Positions 25,223 through 37,760 of a stretch of 64,000 nucleotides of DNA are shown here, one piece after another. The translations under genes were made by a program, and so were the position numbers. Positions within the stretch are counted from its first letter, which is position 1. Each line of letters opens with the position of its first letter. Source of the DNA: Rhizobium sp. SG_E_25_P2 (GTDB lineage Bacteria > Pseudomonadota > Alphaproteobacteria > Rhizobiales > Rhizobiaceae). The notes beneath the pieces were generated by a model. That model had not been told where the DNA came from and ran no database searches. It saw only the letters and a list, made by a program, of their open reading frames with translations. The stretch spans positions 434,001 to 498,000 of the forward strand of contig NZ_JARXVM010000001.1 in assembly GCF_029892285.1 (NCBI RefSeq), written 5' to 3'.

Positions 25223-26250
25223 CAGCCGTCGCGACCACTGTCAACCGCGCCTTCGGCGTCATAGGCGCGGACGATGCGGGCGACCAGCGGATGACGCACG
25301 ACATCGACGTCCTTGAAGCGAACGACGGAAATACCCTCGACCGAATGCAGGATCTGCAGCGCTTCGACGAGGCCCGACTTGACGCCGCGCGGCAGGTCGA
25401 CCTGGCTCGGATCGCCTGTCACGATCATGCGGGCATTGTCGCCGAGACGCGTCAGGAACATTTTCATCTGCATGGAGGTGGTGTTCTGCGCCTCGTCGAG
25501 AATGACGGCGGCGTTGGCGAGCGTGCGACCGCGCATGAAGGCGAGCGGCGCGATTTCGATCACGCCGGCGGTGATCGCCCGCTCCACCTTGTCGCCCGGC
25601 ATCATGTCATAAAGCGCATCATACAGCGGCCGGAGATAGGGATCGACCTTTTCCTTCATGTCGCCGGGCAGGAAGCCCAGGCGCTCGCCGGCCTCGACGG
25701 CGGGGCGCGACAGGATGATGCGATCGACGGCGCCGCGCTCCAGCAACTGGGCGGCATGGGCCACCGCCAGATAAGTCTTGCCGGTGCCGGCGGGGCCGAC
25801 GCCGAAGACGAGCTCAGAACGCTCCAGCGCCCGCATATAGGCGTCCTGGGTGGGAGTTCGCGCGACAATGGTCTTCTTGCGGGTCGAGATCTGGCCCATA
25901 GTCAGCTTCGCCTTTTTCTCGAGCGCGGGAAACACCAACTGATCATCAGCGGCCTGGGCCATGCGAAGGGCGCCCTCGACGTCATTGACCTCGATCTGAC
26001 CGCCGTTCTGCAACCGGCCATAGAGATAATCCAGCGCGCGCCGGGCGATATTGGTCGCCTGCACATCTCCGGTGATCGACACCGTATTGCCGCGCGTCCG
26101 CGCGTCGATATGGAGGCGATCCTCGATGAGTTTGAGGTTCTGGTCGAACTGGCCGAAAAGCTCGCTTGCGAGGCGGTTGTTCTCGAAGGTCAGGACGAAG
26201 TGATTGGCGTCTGCCGGGTGTCGCTTGGGCTGGCGCTCGTGGGAAGACAT
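25222..26250 (-). CDS. PhoH-like ATPase (YbeZ)
   Basis: P-loop ATPase/possible RNA helicase of the PhoH family, partner of YbeY. Walker A is [17 protein letters not shown], Walker B lies in [14 protein letters not shown], and there is an N-terminal KH-like region ([13 protein letters not shown]). Length is 342 aa from ATG 26250. A TTG at 26268 in frame is a weaker alternative. Order phoH-ybeY-corC is conserved across proteobacteria. Confidence 0.93.
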   Translation of the reverse strand: MSSHERQPKRHPADANHFVLTFENNRLASELFGQFDQNLKLIEDRLHIDARTRGNTVSITGDVQATNIARRALDYLYGRLQNGGQIEVNDVEGALRMAQAADDQLVFPALEKKAKLTMGQISTRKKTIVARTPTQDAYMRALERSELVFGVGPAGTGKTYLAVAHAAQLLERGAVDRIILSRPAVEAGERLGFLPGDMKEKVDPYLRPLYDALYDMMPGDKVERAITAGVIEIAPLAFMRGRTLANAAVILDEAQNTTSMQMKMFLTRLGDNARMIVTGDPSQVDLPRGVKSGLVEALQILHSVEGISVVRFKDVDVVRHPLVARIVRAYDAEGAVDSGRDG

Positions 26251-26304
26251 CGCTTCGGGTCTCGTCAAACCGCCTTGCTCCTTTTCATCGCCGGCGCCGG
26301 TCTG

Positions 26305-27690
<1,386 letters not shown>

Positions 27691-27734
27691 GCCGGCTCTT
27701 TAGTGCCTTTCGACCGAAAATGGAAGCGTCGGCG

Positions 27735-28538
27735 TCAAAGGTCGCGCACGGCGCGATCGCGCAGGCATTCCTCCATCAGCCGGCGGATCTCGCTTTCGGC
27801 CTCAAACGCCAAAGCCTTGCGGTTCGTGGCGGTCGTCACCTCGACCGGCGGGCCGAAATTCACCTCGGCGTCAATCGCGCCGATCCTGAGCACGCCGATC
27901 AGATGCGGCAGCAATTCGATATCGCCAGGCCAGGCGGCGACAGGACGATGATAGTGCCCCATCGGCATGCCATGAATTCGGGTGTAGGCGATGGCCGCGG
28001 GCTGAACGTCGACGCGGCCTGTGGGCGACGTCTGCGCAGCAGACGTGGCGGCGGCGAACAGCGTGGATTTGGTGACAAGCAGCCGATTGCCATCCGAGGT
28101 TGTGCCTTCAGGAAACAGCACCACCACCTCGCCGGCATTCAGCCGATCGGCCATGTCATTGGCTTGGTCCTGACTCCTCCGCTTCTGGTCGCGCTCGACG
28201 AAGACGGATCGCTGCAACCGCGCCAGCACGCCGAACACGGGCCAATTCTTCACCTCCGCCTTGGCCACGTAAGTGACGTCGGCCACCGAGGCCATCACCA
28301 GAATATCGAGCCAGGAGGAATGGTTGGAGACGACGAGCAGCGGCCGGCGATCGCCGAGCGAGCCCTTCACGTCGACGCGAATGCCGATGGCCCAGAGCGC
28401 GGCGCGATGCCAGAGCCGCGGCAGGCGATTGCGCCAGCGATGCCCGGTCGCCAGAAACAGCAGCTGGAAGGGCAAGAGAAGCACGGTGACGAGGAAGACG
28501 CCGAGCAGGCTAGAAACGATCCGAAACCAGGCGACCAT
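27735..28538 (-). CDS. 1-Acyl-sn-glycerol-3-phosphate acyltransferase (PlsC family)
   Basis: Membrane-associated acyltransferase that makes phosphatidic acid from lysophosphatidic acid. The catalytic H-x4-D motif is NHSSWLD, and the acceptor motif is FPEGTTSDGN. An N-terminal hydrophobic segment (SLLGVFLVTVLLLPFQLLFLA) anchors it. Length 267 aa. It sits between the fur-type gene and miaB, a conserved neighbourhood. Action on lysolipids other than LPA (as for OlsA) is possible. Confidence 0.88.
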   Translation of the reverse strand: MVAWFRIVSSLLGVFLVTVLLLPFQLLFLATGHRWRNRLPRLWHRAALWAIGIRVDVKGSLGDRRPLLVVSNHSSWLDILVMASVADVTYVAKAEVKNWPVFGVLARLQRSVFVERDQKRRSQDQANDMADRLNAGEVVVLFPEGTTSDGNRLLVTKSTLFAAATSAAQTSPTGRVDVQPAAIAYTRIHGMPMGHYHRPVAAWPGDIELLPHLIGVLRIGAIDAEVNFGPPVEVTTATNRKALAFEAESEIRRLMEECLRDRAVRDL

Positions 28539-28549
28539 GTATGTGCGCC

Positions 28550-28981
28550 TCAGCCCTGATCATCGCGTGCAAGCGGCACGCCGTAAAGCTCCAGCCGATG
28601 ATCGACCAGCTTGAAGCCATGCTCGCGGGCAATGCGCTCCTGTAGCGCTTCTATTTCCGGAGAATGAAATTCAATCACGCGTCCCGTCTTGAGATCGATC
28701 AGATGATCGTGATGCTCTTCGGGCACGGTCTCGTAGCGCGAGCGGCCCTCGCGGAAATCATGCCGCTCGATGATGCCGGCGTCCTCGAACAATTTTACCG
28801 TGCGATAGACCGTGGCGATCGAGATGCGCGCATCGACCACAGCGGAACGACGATGCAGTTCCTCGACATCGGGATGATCAGTCGATTGCTGCAGGATGCG
28901 GGCAATGACCCGCCGCTGGTCTGTCATCCTGAGGCCGCGTTCGGCGCAGAGTTCCTCGAGCGTGCGCGTGATATCCGCCAT
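28550..28981 (-). CDS. Fur-family metal regulator (Fur/Mur)
   Basis: A 143-aa ferric-uptake-regulator family protein with an N-terminal winged helix (RMTDQRRVIARILQQSTDHPDVEELH) and a dimerisation/metal domain with the His-rich motif EEHHDHLID. In rhizobia the gene at this locus, next to rimI and miaB, acts as Mur, a manganese-responsive repressor. The C-terminal CxxC pair of zinc-containing Fur proteins is absent. Mur versus Fur cannot be decided by sequence reading alone. Confidence 0.9.
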   Translation of the reverse strand: MADITRTLEELCAERGLRMTDQRRVIARILQQSTDHPDVEELHRRSAVVDARISIATVYRTVKLFEDAGIIERHDFREGRSRYETVPEEHHDHLIDLKTGRVIEFHSPEIEALQERIAREHGFKLVDHRLELYGVPLARDDQG

Positions 28982-29014
28982 GAACGCGATCCTTCAGCTG
29001 GTTCGGCTGAGGAA

Positions 29015-29530
29015 CTAGCGAAGATCAAGGCGCATGACAAGCGCGGTGGATCGGCCGCCATCGCCGTCGGCGTAATAACCCTTGCGTTCGGCGACCTGAC
29101 GAAAGCCCAATTTACGGTAGAGACCGAGAGCGGAGACATTGCCTTCATCGACTTCGAGGAAGATCGTTTCCCCGCCGCGGGCGCGGGTTTCGCGCATGGC
29201 GGCCAGCATCAGCCGCCAGCCGAGACCTTGACGCCCAAATTTATCCGATACCGCAATGGTGAGGATTTCGGCCTCGCCAGCCGCCGCGCGCGCCAGGACG
29301 AAGCCGCCCAGCCCAAGGCTCGGTCCGCTGGTCACACGGGCCGAAAAGCCGAAGACGGTGTCCTGGGTCATCAGCGAGTGAAACTCGCCATCGCCCCAGC
29401 GGCGATAGAAACGCTCGCCATGCAGACGAGAGAACTCATCGCAATCAGAGTTTTCAGCGGGAAAAATATCGAATTCTATTTTCCGGACGAAGAGGTTTTC
29501 AAGAAAAGCGCCTGGTTTCATGGCTCCCAT
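29015..29530 (-). CDS. rimI: Ribosomal-protein-alanine N-acetyltransferase (RimI-like GNAT)
   Basis: GNAT-fold acetyltransferase, 171 aa, expected to acetylate the N-terminal alanine of ribosomal protein S18. Motif A is LTIAVSDKFGRQGLGWRLMLAAM and motif B follows in EVDEGNVSALGLYRKLGF, the standard RimI ending. A second Met three codons in is an alternative start. It lies between tsaB and the fur-type gene. Confidence 0.85.
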   Translation of the reverse strand: MGAMKPGAFLENLFVRKIEFDIFPAENSDCDEFSRLHGERFYRRWGDGEFHSLMTQDTVFGFSARVTSGPSLGLGGFVLARAAAGEAEILTIAVSDKFGRQGLGWRLMLAAMRETRARGGETIFLEVDEGNVSALGLYRKLGFRQVAERKGYYADGDGGRSTALVMRLDLR

Positions 29531-29603
29531 CCATGCATGCGGGGTATCGGATAGCTGAGCTTAGGCCCAACTCCTTTAGAAATATATACGCGCGGGACTT
29601 GCT

Positions 29604-30257
29604 TCAGGCATGTTGCACTGCAAAACCAATTTGCGGCTTTGCATCAGCGCCACGGATATAGAGAGGAGAGGCATGATCATCTTCATCCAGGCGCATCGCG
29701 ATACGCCCGATCGCCAGCAGGGGAAAAACGTCGGGACCACCCGATTGCCCGCCGTCGAGCAGCCCAGCTCCCGAGCCGATGACGATCGCCTGAAACCGCG
29801 ATGCCGCAGCCTTGGCGGTCGCATAATCATAGGCGGCGGGTTCGGTAAGCGCTTCCCCCACAGGGGAGAAGATCTGTGCATAGACTTCATCGCGCTTGGC
29901 GTCGAGGACCGCCATCACCGGCGCAGGCGGGCCGATCTCCAGCACGCTCTCGGCGACAATGCGGAGGGTGGAGACGCCAACCGCCGGCTTGCCGAGCGCA
30001 ACGGCGAAGCCGCGCGCCATGGCCACGCCCACTCGGATGCCGGTGAAGGAGCCTGGGCCGATCGTCACGGCGATTCGATCGAGATCGGCGAGCGGCACAC
30101 CCGATTCGGCGACGATCTCGCCCACCATCACCGGCAGTAGTTCCGCATGACCTTTGCCAATCGTTTCCGATCGCGCCGACAACAAACTGTCCGCCTCCGC
30201 GTCATAGATCGCGGCAGCGCAAACAGGCCCGGACGTGTCGATCAGAAGCAGGCGCAT
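29604..30257 (-). CDS. tsaB: tRNA threonylcarbamoyladenosine biosynthesis protein TsaB
   Basis: ASKHA-fold scaffold that forms the t6A-modifying complex with TsaD and TsaE. The 217-aa sequence opens LLLIDTSGPVCAAAIYD and has the TsaB-typical IAVTIGPGSFTGIRVGVAMARGFA. It is upstream of rimI on the same strand, a widespread pairing. The last 60 residues are less typical. Confidence 0.93.
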   Translation of the reverse strand: MRLLLIDTSGPVCAAAIYDAEADSLLSARSETIGKGHAELLPVMVGEIVAESGVPLADLDRIAVTIGPGSFTGIRVGVAMARGFAVALGKPAVGVSTLRIVAESVLEIGPPAPVMAVLDAKRDEVYAQIFSPVGEALTEPAAYDYATAKAAASRFQAIVIGSGAGLLDGGQSGGPDVFPLLAIGRIAMRLDEDDHASPLYIRGADAKPQIGFAVQHA

Positions 30258-30266
30258 GCGTAACCG

Positions 30267-30830
30267 TCAGACCGCTTCGACTTCCCGCACTTCGGGGATG
30301 AAGTGGCGCAACAGATTCTGCACGCCATGCTTCAGGGTCGCGGTGGATGACGGGCAGCCGGCGCAGGAGCCCTTCATATTGAGGAAGACGGTGCCATCGC
30401 GGAAACCCTTGAAAGTGATGTCGCCGCCATCCTGGGCCACGGCCGGACGCACGCGGCTTTCGAGAAGTTCCTTGATCGTGTCGACGATGGTCACATCGGC
30501 CGGGTCGAAGAATTCGCCTTCGATATCCTCTGCCTCGGCGGAGCGGGCTGCGCCCATGATCGGCGCGCCGGACATGAAATGCTCCATGATGGCGCCGAGA
30601 ATGGCGGGCTTCAGATGCGCCCAATCGGCGTCTTCCTTGGTGACCGTGACGAAATCATAGCCGAAGAACACACCGGTGACGCCTGGCACCGAAAACAGCC
30701 GCTCAGCGAGCGGCGACTGCGCTGCATCGTCGGGGCCGCGGAAATCGGCGGTGCCGGTTTCGAGCACGATACGGCCGGGAAGGAATTTCAGCGTCTGCGG
30801 ATTGGGCGTGGCTTCGGTCTGGATGAACAT
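30267..30830 (-). CDS. NifU-domain Fe-S scaffold/carrier protein (Nfu type)
   Basis: A 187-aa protein with an N-terminal Nfu_N domain (MFIQTEATPNPQTLKFLPG) and a C-terminal NifU domain carrying the CxxC cluster motif (MKGSCAGCPSSTATLKHGV). It should carry Fe-S clusters to target apoproteins. It lies 9 bp from the tsaB start on the same strand. The architecture matches mitochondrial and alphaproteobacterial Nfu proteins. Confidence 0.93.
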   Translation of the reverse strand: MFIQTEATPNPQTLKFLPGRIVLETGTADFRGPDDAAQSPLAERLFSVPGVTGVFFGYDFVTVTKEDADWAHLKPAILGAIMEHFMSGAPIMGAARSAEAEDIEGEFFDPADVTIVDTIKELLESRVRPAVAQDGGDITFKGFRDGTVFLNMKGSCAGCPSSTATLKHGVQNLLRHFIPEVREVEAV

Positions 30831-30986
30831 GTCGGGCTCCTGTGGTCCTCACCGGTCAAGACGGCGGCACTTTAGAATGGTTATAAACAAATAGGCTGTT
30901 TATCGGCAAACCGCAAGCGATATGCGCCTTAAACGACCGCCAAACAAGGTTTCACGACTCAAGTTTCGGTGATCTTTCGGCGCGTA

Positions 30987-31478
30987 TCAGCTCAGCGCGT
31001 CGATATCCTCGTCGGTCAGGCTGTCGGGGATGATCGTAACAGGAATGGGAAACGCCGCGCCCCGACCGGCCACTTGCTGCACCAGCGGGCCGGGTCCATC
31101 CTTGCCGCTGCCCGCAGCGAGGACGAGAATGGCGACGTCGCGGTCCTCTTCGATCAGCTGAAGGATCTGGTCAGACGCCTTGCCTTCGCGAATCACCAGT
31201 TCTGGCTCCGCGCCGATCTCGTTGCGCACCTTCTGGGCGATGGTAGCCATGATCGTTTCGGCCTCTTCGCGCGCTTCGGCCCGCATGATGTCGCCGACCC
31301 CAATCCACTGGTTAAAGTCGGCGTCAGAGATCACATACAGAAGAACCAGGCCACCGCTGGAATTCTTGGCGCGCATGCCAGCGTAACGCACGGCGCGTCC
31401 ACATTCCGGAGAATTGTCGATCACCGCCATGAACTTGCGGCGGTGACCCTCAAGCCGCGACTGTCGCTTGGACACCAT
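30987..31478 (-). CDS. Universal stress protein (UspA family)
   Basis: A 163-aa single UspA-fold protein. It starts near VIDNSPECGRAVRYAGMRAK and has the ATP-binding-type tail VLAAGSGKDGPGPLVQQVAGR, close to the G-x2-G-x9-G pattern. The role in stress or energy sensing is general to the family and no specific partner is evident. It sits downstream of trpS on the same strand with a 33-bp gap. Confidence 0.88.
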   Translation of the reverse strand: MVSKRQSRLEGHRRKFMAVIDNSPECGRAVRYAGMRAKNSSGGLVLLYVISDADFNQWIGVGDIMRAEAREEAETIMATIAQKVRNEIGAEPELVIREGKASDQILQLIEEDRDVAILVLAAGSGKDGPGPLVQQVAGRGAAFPIPVTIIPDSLTDEDIDALS

Positions 31479-31510
31479 GATGATCCGCCCCCTAAAATCC
31501 GGGCTCAGCC

Positions 31511-32575
31511 TTAGCCCAGAAATCCGACGATGTCGCGCACTTCGTTCATGGTGACTTCGGCCCGCGCCCGCGCCCTTTCGCCGCCGTCCTTCAGGATAGC
31601 GTCGATATGGGACGTGTCCTCCATCAGACGGCGCATTTCACCGGTGATCGGCGAGAGAGTGTTCACGGCGAGATCGACCAGCGCCGGCTTGAACACCGAA
31701 AACTGCTGGCCGCCGAATTCGGCGAGGACGTCGATCTTGGTCTTGTCGGCGAGCGCCGCGTAGATGCCGACAAGATTATCGGCTTCCGGGCGGCCCTTGA
31801 GGCCGTCGATTTCGCTCGGCAAACCATCCGGATCGGTCTTGGCCTTGCGGATCTTCTTGGAGATGGCGTCGGCGTCATCCATCAGGTTGATGCGCGAGAG
31901 ATCGGAGGGATCCGACTTCGACATTTTCTTGGAACCGTCGCGGAGCGACATGACGCGCGGCGCCGGGCCGTCGATCAGCGGCTCGACCATCGGGAAATAG
32001 GCGTGCACGGGCTCTTCGCCCACGGTGATGTCGATCCCGTAGCCCGCCTTGCGGATATGCTCGGCGTAATCGAGATTGAACTTCATGGCGATGTCGCGGG
32101 CCAGCTCCAGATGCTGTTTCTGGTCGTCGCCGACGGGCACATGCGTGCCGCGATAGACCAGGATGTCAGCCGCCATCAGGCTCGGATAGGCGTAGAGACC
32201 GAGCGAGGCCTGTTCCCGATCCTTGCCGGCCTTGTCCTTGAACTGCGTCATGCGGTTCATCCAGCCGATGCGGGCGACGCAGTTGAAGATCCAGGCGAGT
32301 TCGGCGTGCTGCGGCACGGCCGACTGGTTGAAGACAATGTTTTTCACCGGGTCGATGCCAGAGGCGATGAAGGCGGCGGCGATGGAGCGGATCTGGCCGC
32401 GCAGGTCGTCATGGACGAGCTGGGCCGTCAGCGCATGCATGTCGACGACGCAGTAGATGCAGTCGTTGCCATCCTGCAGCGCGACGAATTTTCTGATGGC
32501 GCCGAGATAATTGCCGAGATGCAGATTGCCAGTGGGCTGCACGCCGGAAAAGACGAGTTTCTTGAATTCGCTCAT
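31511..32575 (-). CDS. trpS: Tryptophanyl-tRNA synthetase
   Basis: Class I aminoacyl-tRNA synthetase charging tRNA-Trp. The HIGH-type motif appears as [13 protein letters not shown] and the KMSKS motif as [10 protein letters not shown]. Length is 354 aa from ATG 32575; further upstream in-frame codons lack family similarity. The trpS-murJ-glnD neighbourhood is conserved in Hyphomicrobiales, with a small glyoxalase-fold gene between trpS and murJ here. Confidence 0.96.
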   Translation of the reverse strand: MSEFKKLVFSGVQPTGNLHLGNYLGAIRKFVALQDGNDCIYCVVDMHALTAQLVHDDLRGQIRSIAAAFIASGIDPVKNIVFNQSAVPQHAELAWIFNCVARIGWMNRMTQFKDKAGKDREQASLGLYAYPSLMAADILVYRGTHVPVGDDQKQHLELARDIAMKFNLDYAEHIRKAGYGIDITVGEEPVHAYFPMVEPLIDGPAPRVMSLRDGSKKMSKSDPSDLSRINLMDDADAISKKIRKAKTDPDGLPSEIDGLKGRPEADNLVGIYAALADKTKIDVLAEFGGQQFSVFKPALVDLAVNTLSPITGEMRRLMEDTSHIDAILKDGGERARARAEVTMNEVRDIVGFLG

Positions 32576-32687
32576 GATCGACCTCATAGGGAACGCTGTT
32601 CTCAGCGCTCCGGGCTTGTGGAGGGCCCCAAGGGCCAAAGGCCCAGGTTGCTAACGGCCGCGCTTATGCACGGCGCATGCGGTGGGA

Positions 32688-33083
32688 TCAAGAGGATTTG
32701 GCGTGCTCGATGAGGTCCCAGAGATTGCCGAAGGCGTCGCGGAAGACAGCGACGGTTCCGTAAGGCTCATGGCGCGGCTCTTCCAGGAAGGTCACGCCGC
32801 AACTGAGATAGAGCGCGTGATCTCTCGCGAAATCATCGGTCGAGAGAAAGAAGCTGACCCGACCGCCCGTCTGGGCGCCGATGGCCGCCTGCTGATCCGC
32901 TCCATCGGCCTGGGCGAGAAGTAATCCTGCGCCTTCGGTCTTGTCGGGGCGCACCACAACCCATCGCTTGCCATCGCCGAGCGGCTGGTCCACCACGAGG
33001 GTGAAATCCAGCACGTCGCAATAATAGGCGATGGCCGCATCGTAATCTGAAACCACCAGCGTTGCGAGAAACAGGCTGCGCAT
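32688..33083 (-). CDS. VOC-family (glyoxalase/bleomycin-resistance fold) protein
   Basis: A 131-aa vicinal-oxygen-chelate protein (LFLATLVVSDYDAAIAYYCDVLDF at the N-terminus, DAFGNLWDLIEH at the C-terminus). Substrate unknown. The ATG overlaps the murJ stop (ATGA), so it is read after murJ. Reading continues open upstream of the ATG, but that part is the out-of-frame shadow of murJ. Confidence 0.82.
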   Translation of the reverse strand: MRSLFLATLVVSDYDAAIAYYCDVLDFTLVVDQPLGDGKRWVVVRPDKTEGAGLLLAQADGADQQAAIGAQTGGRVSFFLSTDDFARDHALYLSCGVTFLEEPRHEPYGTVAVFRDAFGNLWDLIEHAKSS

Positions 33084-34675
33084 CAGTCCTCCGAGGCTGT
33101 GGGAGGCGGCGTTGCGGCGCCCCGCTTGATGTTGCGCTTGAGCATGCCGAGGCTGGCGCCGCCGATGGCGAAGGCAACCGCGAAATAAACCACCATGGCC
33201 ACGCCGATCAGCGCGAGCACCGCGCCGACCTGCTCGAACAGTCCGCTTTCGGCGCGAATATAGGCTGCTGCGTAACGCGAGGCGTATTCCACCGCCGCCG
33301 CCATGATCAGCGCAGAGATGATGAGCCTGACCACACGCCAGGCCATGGCCGGCTCGATTTCGAGATGGCCACGCCGCCAGAGCGTGATCCCGAGCAGCAG
33401 GGTCGAGATCCAGCCCGAAGCGACCTCCGCGGTGGCGATGCCGCGCTCGGCGATGAAGGGAAAGAGCGACAAAGCGAGCGCGCAATTGACGCCGACGGCG
33501 ATCATGGTGAAGCGCATCGGCGTTTTGGTGTCCTCGCGAGCGAAGAAGCCTGGGTTGAGCCCCTTGATCATCACGAAACCGGGCAGGCCTAGGCCGTAGA
33601 TCGCCAAGATCGAGGCGACGGTCGCGGTCATCGAGGGATTGAAGGCGCCGTGTTCATAGACGACGCGAATGATCTCATCGGAGAGCACCCAGATGCCGGC
33701 CGCCGCCGGAAGCGTGAGGAACAGCACGAATTCCAGCGACCGGTTCTGGATGGTGGACGCTTCCCGGAGATGGCCGGCGCGCAGCGCCCGCGACAATTCC
33801 GGCAGCAGCACCACGCCCACAGCCACGCCGACCACGCCGAGCGGCAACTGGTAGATACGGTCGGCATATTGCAGAGCGGAGATCGCGCCCTCCTTGGTGG
33901 AGGCGATCATCTGGCCGATGAGCTGGTTGATCTGGGTGATGCCGCCGGTCACCGCAGCTGGCAGCGCCAGCACCAGCAGCCGCTTGACATTCGGCGTCAT
34001 GCGCGGCCGGCGGAAGGTGATCGACATACCGGCATGCAGGACACCGAGATAGAGCACCGCCATCTGCAACAGGCCTGCGCCCAGCACGCCCCAGGACAGA
34101 TACCAGGCGGTGGCGAGCGGATCGGCGCCGGTCCACATGCCATAGCCGAGCGCGCCGATCATCATGACATTGAGGAAAACAGGCGCGATGGCCGCAGCGA
34201 AATAATGATGCAGCGAATTCAGCATGCCCGACAGCATCGCTGTCAGCGACATGCACATCAGATAGGGAAACATCACGATCGCCAGCTTGACCGTGATTTC
34301 GTATTTTTCCGTTCCGGGCTCGAAACCGGGCGCGATGATGGTGCGCACGATCAGCGGCATGGCGAGCTCCATCACGATGGTGATGAGCAGCAGCACCGTG
34401 AACAGGACGCCGAAGACTTCTTCGGAAAAGCGTTTGGCGGCTTCCTTGCCGCCGCCCTCGATCTCCTTGGCGAAGAGCGGCACGAAGGCGGCGTTGAAGG
34501 CGCCTTCGGCGAACAGCCGGCGAAAGAGATTGGGGAAGCGGAAGGCGGCGTAGAAGGCGTCCGCCATCGGCCCCGTGCCCAGCGCCGCCGCCATCATGGT
34601 TTCGCGCGCGAAACCCATGAAGCGGCTGCCGAGGGTCGCGCCGCCGACGGTCATGAATTTCTTGACCAGGCTCAT
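33083..34675 (-). CDS. murJ: Lipid II flippase MurJ
   Basis: Polytopic membrane flippase that moves lipid II to the outer face of the inner membrane. The 530-aa sequence has the family start [24 protein letters not shown] and about 14 hydrophobic helices. The motif [19 protein letters not shown] is diagnostic. Its start overlaps the glnD stop by 4 bp. Confidence 0.95.
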   Translation of the reverse strand: MSLVKKFMTVGGATLGSRFMGFARETMMAAALGTGPMADAFYAAFRFPNLFRRLFAEGAFNAAFVPLFAKEIEGGGKEAAKRFSEEVFGVLFTVLLLITIVMELAMPLIVRTIIAPGFEPGTEKYEITVKLAIVMFPYLMCMSLTAMLSGMLNSLHHYFAAAIAPVFLNVMMIGALGYGMWTGADPLATAWYLSWGVLGAGLLQMAVLYLGVLHAGMSITFRRPRMTPNVKRLLVLALPAAVTGGITQINQLIGQMIASTKEGAISALQYADRIYQLPLGVVGVAVGVVLLPELSRALRAGHLREASTIQNRSLEFVLFLTLPAAAGIWVLSDEIIRVVYEHGAFNPSMTATVASILAIYGLGLPGFVMIKGLNPGFFAREDTKTPMRFTMIAVGVNCALALSLFPFIAERGIATAEVASGWISTLLLGITLWRRGHLEIEPAMAWRVVRLIISALIMAAAVEYASRYAAAYIRAESGLFEQVGAVLALIGVAMVVYFAVAFAIGGASLGMLKRNIKRGAATPPPTASED

Positions 34676-37512
34676 GCGCTAGAAGCCGGCTTGCGAACGC
34701 CCTTGGGCTGAAGCGGGGTCACCACGCCGGGGGCGACACGGGAAGCGCCGTCGTCATCTTCCGGCATCACCGATTTCAGCCGCGCCGCAATCAGCGCCTG
34801 GCGATTTTCCGTGGTGATCTTCTCGCCGGTCAGATCGGTCACGTAGAAGGTGTCGATCACCTTTTCGCCGAAGGTGGTGATGCGGGCCGAAGCAATGTCG
34901 AGCGAGAGATCGGCGAGCATGGAGGTGATGTCCGAAAGCAGGCCCGTCCGGTCGAGGCATTCGATCTCGATGACGGAAAAGCGGTTCGACAGGCTGTTGG
35001 AGATCGTCACCGACGGGACGATGCTGAACGTCTTGTCGCGCTTTTTGCCTTTGGTGCGGGTGGCGATGACCTCAGGCAGGCGCCGCTTGCCCGCGAGCAC
35101 ATCCTCGATCATGCGGGTGATGGTGGTGGCCCGGCGCAACTCGTCCTCGTCGTCCTTGAACTGGCGGCTGACATGGATCGTGTCGAGCGCGCGGCCGAAG
35201 GCGGTGGTGAAGATCTGCGCATTGACGATATTGGCGCCGGCCGCAGCGCAAGCGCCGGCGATGATGGCGAGCAGGCGCGGATGGTCGGGCGCGAACACCG
35301 TGATTTCGGTGATCGCCCGGAAGGCGTCGGTGCGGGCCATGGTGGCGAGCGCCCGGCCATCCTTGTCGACGTCACGGATGAAGCCGGTATGGCGCACCTG
35401 GTCCTCGAGCGGCACGGACAAGAGATAGGGCGCGTAGTGCATGCGCACATAGGCCTTGCGCTCGCTTTCGGGCCAGTCCGACAGCGCATGGGCCAGCTTG
35501 TCGCGGGCGTTCTGGACGCGTTCGGTGCGGGTGACTTCGGAGAAGCCGCCCGCCAGCACCAGTTCTGTCTCGTAATAGAGGATGCGCAGGAGCTGACCCT
35601 TCCAGCCGTTCCAGACGCCGGGACCGACGGCGCGGATATCGGCGACCGTCAGGATCAACAGCATCTTCAGCCGTTCGAGCGACTGCATGCGCATGGAGAA
35701 ATCGTTGATCGTCTTCCAGTCGTTGAGATCGCGCGTCTGGGCGACCATCGACATGGTCAGATGCTCCTCGATCAGCCAGGCGACCATTTCGGTCTGCTTT
35801 GGGGAAAGGCCGAGACGCGGGCAGAGCTTGCGGGCGACTTTAGCGCCGGCGATGGAGTGGTCCTCGGGACGGCCCTTGGCGATGTCATGCAGCAGCGTGG
35901 CGACATAGAGCGTCTCGCGGTCCTCGATCGTCTTGATCAGCCCTGATGCGAGCGGATGCTCATCCTTGCCCTCGCCCTTCTCGATCGCCGCAAGCACGCC
36001 GACGGAGCGGATCAGGTGCTCGTCGACGGTGTAGTGATGATACATGGAAAACTGCATCATCGAGACGATCTTGCCAAATTCCGGAATGAAGCGTCCGAGA
36101 ACGCCGGCCTCGTTCATCCGCTGCAGCACGAGCTGCGGATCGCGCCGCGTCGTCAGCGCCGACAAAAACAGCCGGTTGGCTTCGGCATTCGAACGCAGGT
36201 CATCGTCGATCAGGCTGAGCGAGCGGGTGATGCTTTTCAGCGCATTGGGATGCAGCTCGAGGCCGTGCAGATCTGCGACATGGAAGAAGCGAATTAGGTT
36301 GACCGGATCCTTCTTGAACACATCGGGGGCGGCGACATCGAGGCGGCCGCGATCTTCCACGAAATCAGCAGCCCCGGGGATCTTGCGGCGGCGATTGGCG
36401 AAGCGGCTAAAGACATTGGCGATGCCGGGCTGTTCCTTGGCCTGCTGGTCTTCTAGCGCGGCGCAGAGAATGCGGGTCAGATCGCCGGTGTCCTTGGCGA
36501 TCAGGAAGTAGTGCTTCATGAAGCGCTCGACAGCCGAAAGGCCGGGACGCGACTGATAGCCGAGCGCCGCAGCCACTTCCGGCTGGAGATCGAAGGACAG
36601 ACGGTCCTCGGCCTTGCCGGTGATGAAATGCATGTGGCAGCGCACCGCCCAGAGGAAATCCTCGGCTTTCTGGAAGAGGGCATATTCGGATTTCGAGAGA
36701 ACTCCGAGACGCACGAGATCGGCGGTGTCGCGCACCCGATAGAAATATTTGGCGATCCAGAACAGCGTGTGCAGATCGCGGATGCCGCCCTTGCCTTCCT
36801 TCACATTCGGCTCGACAAGATAACGGGTATTGCCGGATTTGACGTGGCGGTCGTCGCGCTCGGCGAGCTTGGCGGCGACGAATTCCGGGCCGGTGTTCTT
36901 GACGATTTCGCTGTCGAAACGGGCTTCGAGTTCCTGTTCAAGGGCGCGGGCGCCGCAGATATAGCGGGTTTCGAGAATGGCGGTGCGGATGGTCATGTCG
37001 CTGCGCGACAATCTCAGGCATTCGTCGATCGTTCGGGTGGCGTGGCCGACCTTCTGGCCCATGTCCCAGAGAAGATAGAGAATGAACTCGACCGCCTTGT
37101 GGCCCATTTCGGTCTGCTTGCCCGGCAGCAGAAAAAGAAGATCGATGTCAGAGCCGGGCGCAAGCGTGGCGCGGCCATAGCCGCCGACTGCGGTGACGCA
37201 GAAATTGCCGCTGCCGGGATAAGCGTGGACGGTCGCGTAGTCAAAGGCGGCGGCGACGATCTGGTCTTCCAGCCAGGAGATCCGCCGCGCGCAGGCCATG
37301 CCCAGGCCTTCGCTCTTGAAGATTTCGCGCACCTTGGCGCGGCCTTCTGCGTTGACGGTACGGAAAAAGGCGAGCAGGGCTGGTCGCGCCTGGTCGGGTC
37401 TACCCCTATGCTCGACGGCGATGGCGTCGAGGGAGCGCTGGAAATCCAGCATGTCCAGGATTTCGGGATAGCCGGCGTCGGGCGATGGCGCCACGGCCTT
37501 CTTATGCTGCAT
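34672..37512 (-). CDS. glnD: Bifunctional uridylyltransferase/uridylyl-removing enzyme GlnD
   Basis: Nitrogen sensor that uridylylates and deuridylylates PII. Domain order in the 946 aa: nucleotidyltransferase ([19 protein letters not shown], about residues 110-130), the PII-uridylyltransferase middle part, an HD domain ([14 protein letters not shown], about residues 540-555) and two C-terminal ACT domains (from about 740 and 850) that sense glutamine. The length matches rhizobial GlnD. It is the first gene of glnD-murJ-VOC. A 248-bp gap separates it from divergent amaA. Confidence 0.96.
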   Translation of the reverse strand: MQHKKAVAPSPDAGYPEILDMLDFQRSLDAIAVEHRGRPDQARPALLAFFRTVNAEGRAKVREIFKSEGLGMACARRISWLEDQIVAAAFDYATVHAYPGSGNFCVTAVGGYGRATLAPGSDIDLLFLLPGKQTEMGHKAVEFILYLLWDMGQKVGHATRTIDECLRLSRSDMTIRTAILETRYICGARALEQELEARFDSEIVKNTGPEFVAAKLAERDDRHVKSGNTRYLVEPNVKEGKGGIRDLHTLFWIAKYFYRVRDTADLVRLGVLSKSEYALFQKAEDFLWAVRCHMHFITGKAEDRLSFDLQPEVAAALGYQSRPGLSAVERFMKHYFLIAKDTGDLTRILCAALEDQQAKEQPGIANVFSRFANRRRKIPGAADFVEDRGRLDVAAPDVFKKDPVNLIRFFHVADLHGLELHPNALKSITRSLSLIDDDLRSNAEANRLFLSALTTRRDPQLVLQRMNEAGVLGRFIPEFGKIVSMMQFSMYHHYTVDEHLIRSVGVLAAIEKGEGKDEHPLASGLIKTIEDRETLYVATLLHDIAKGRPEDHSIAGAKVARKLCPRLGLSPKQTEMVAWLIEEHLTMSMVAQTRDLNDWKTINDFSMRMQSLERLKMLLILTVADIRAVGPGVWNGWKGQLLRILYYETELVLAGGFSEVTRTERVQNARDKLAHALSDWPESERKAYVRMHYAPYLLSVPLEDQVRHTGFIRDVDKDGRALATMARTDAFRAITEITVFAPDHPRLLAIIAGACAAAGANIVNAQIFTTAFGRALDTIHVSRQFKDDEDELRRATTITRMIEDVLAGKRRLPEVIATRTKGKKRDKTFSIVPSVTISNSLSNRFSVIEIECLDRTGLLSDITSMLADLSLDIASARITTFGEKVIDTFYVTDLTGEKITTENRQALIAARLKSVMPEDDDGASRVAPGVVTPLQPKGVRKPASSA

Positions 37513-37654
37513 CGGGAGACACCTCGTCGGTCATGCGGTCGGACGCGCCGAGTGCGGGCCTATAGCGCGGCGCCCCGTTGAAATACAGGAAATTCTTTTC
37601 GCCGGGATTAACGCCGCCAATGCGTCAAAATTCCGGTGGCCGAGGATTTCCATA

Positions 37655-37673
37655 TCATTCCGCTTTGGAATGA
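37655..37673. promoter_or_regulatory. Inverted repeat upstream of amaA
   Basis: TCATTCC-GCTTT-GGAATGA is a perfect 7-bp inverted repeat in the glnD/amaA divergent region, about 88 bp before the amaA start. A second, looser repeat CTGAA-N9-TTCAG follows near 37681-37699. Either may be the operator of a lysine-responsive regulator; no regulator gene is adjacent, so this is a candidate only. Confidence 0.35.
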
Positions 37674-37760
37674 ACTCATACTGAAATAAGGATATTCAGG
37701 ATGGCGTCGACCATTTAAGACCACAGGTCTAGGGCCGATCAGCACACACCAGAGGCAGCC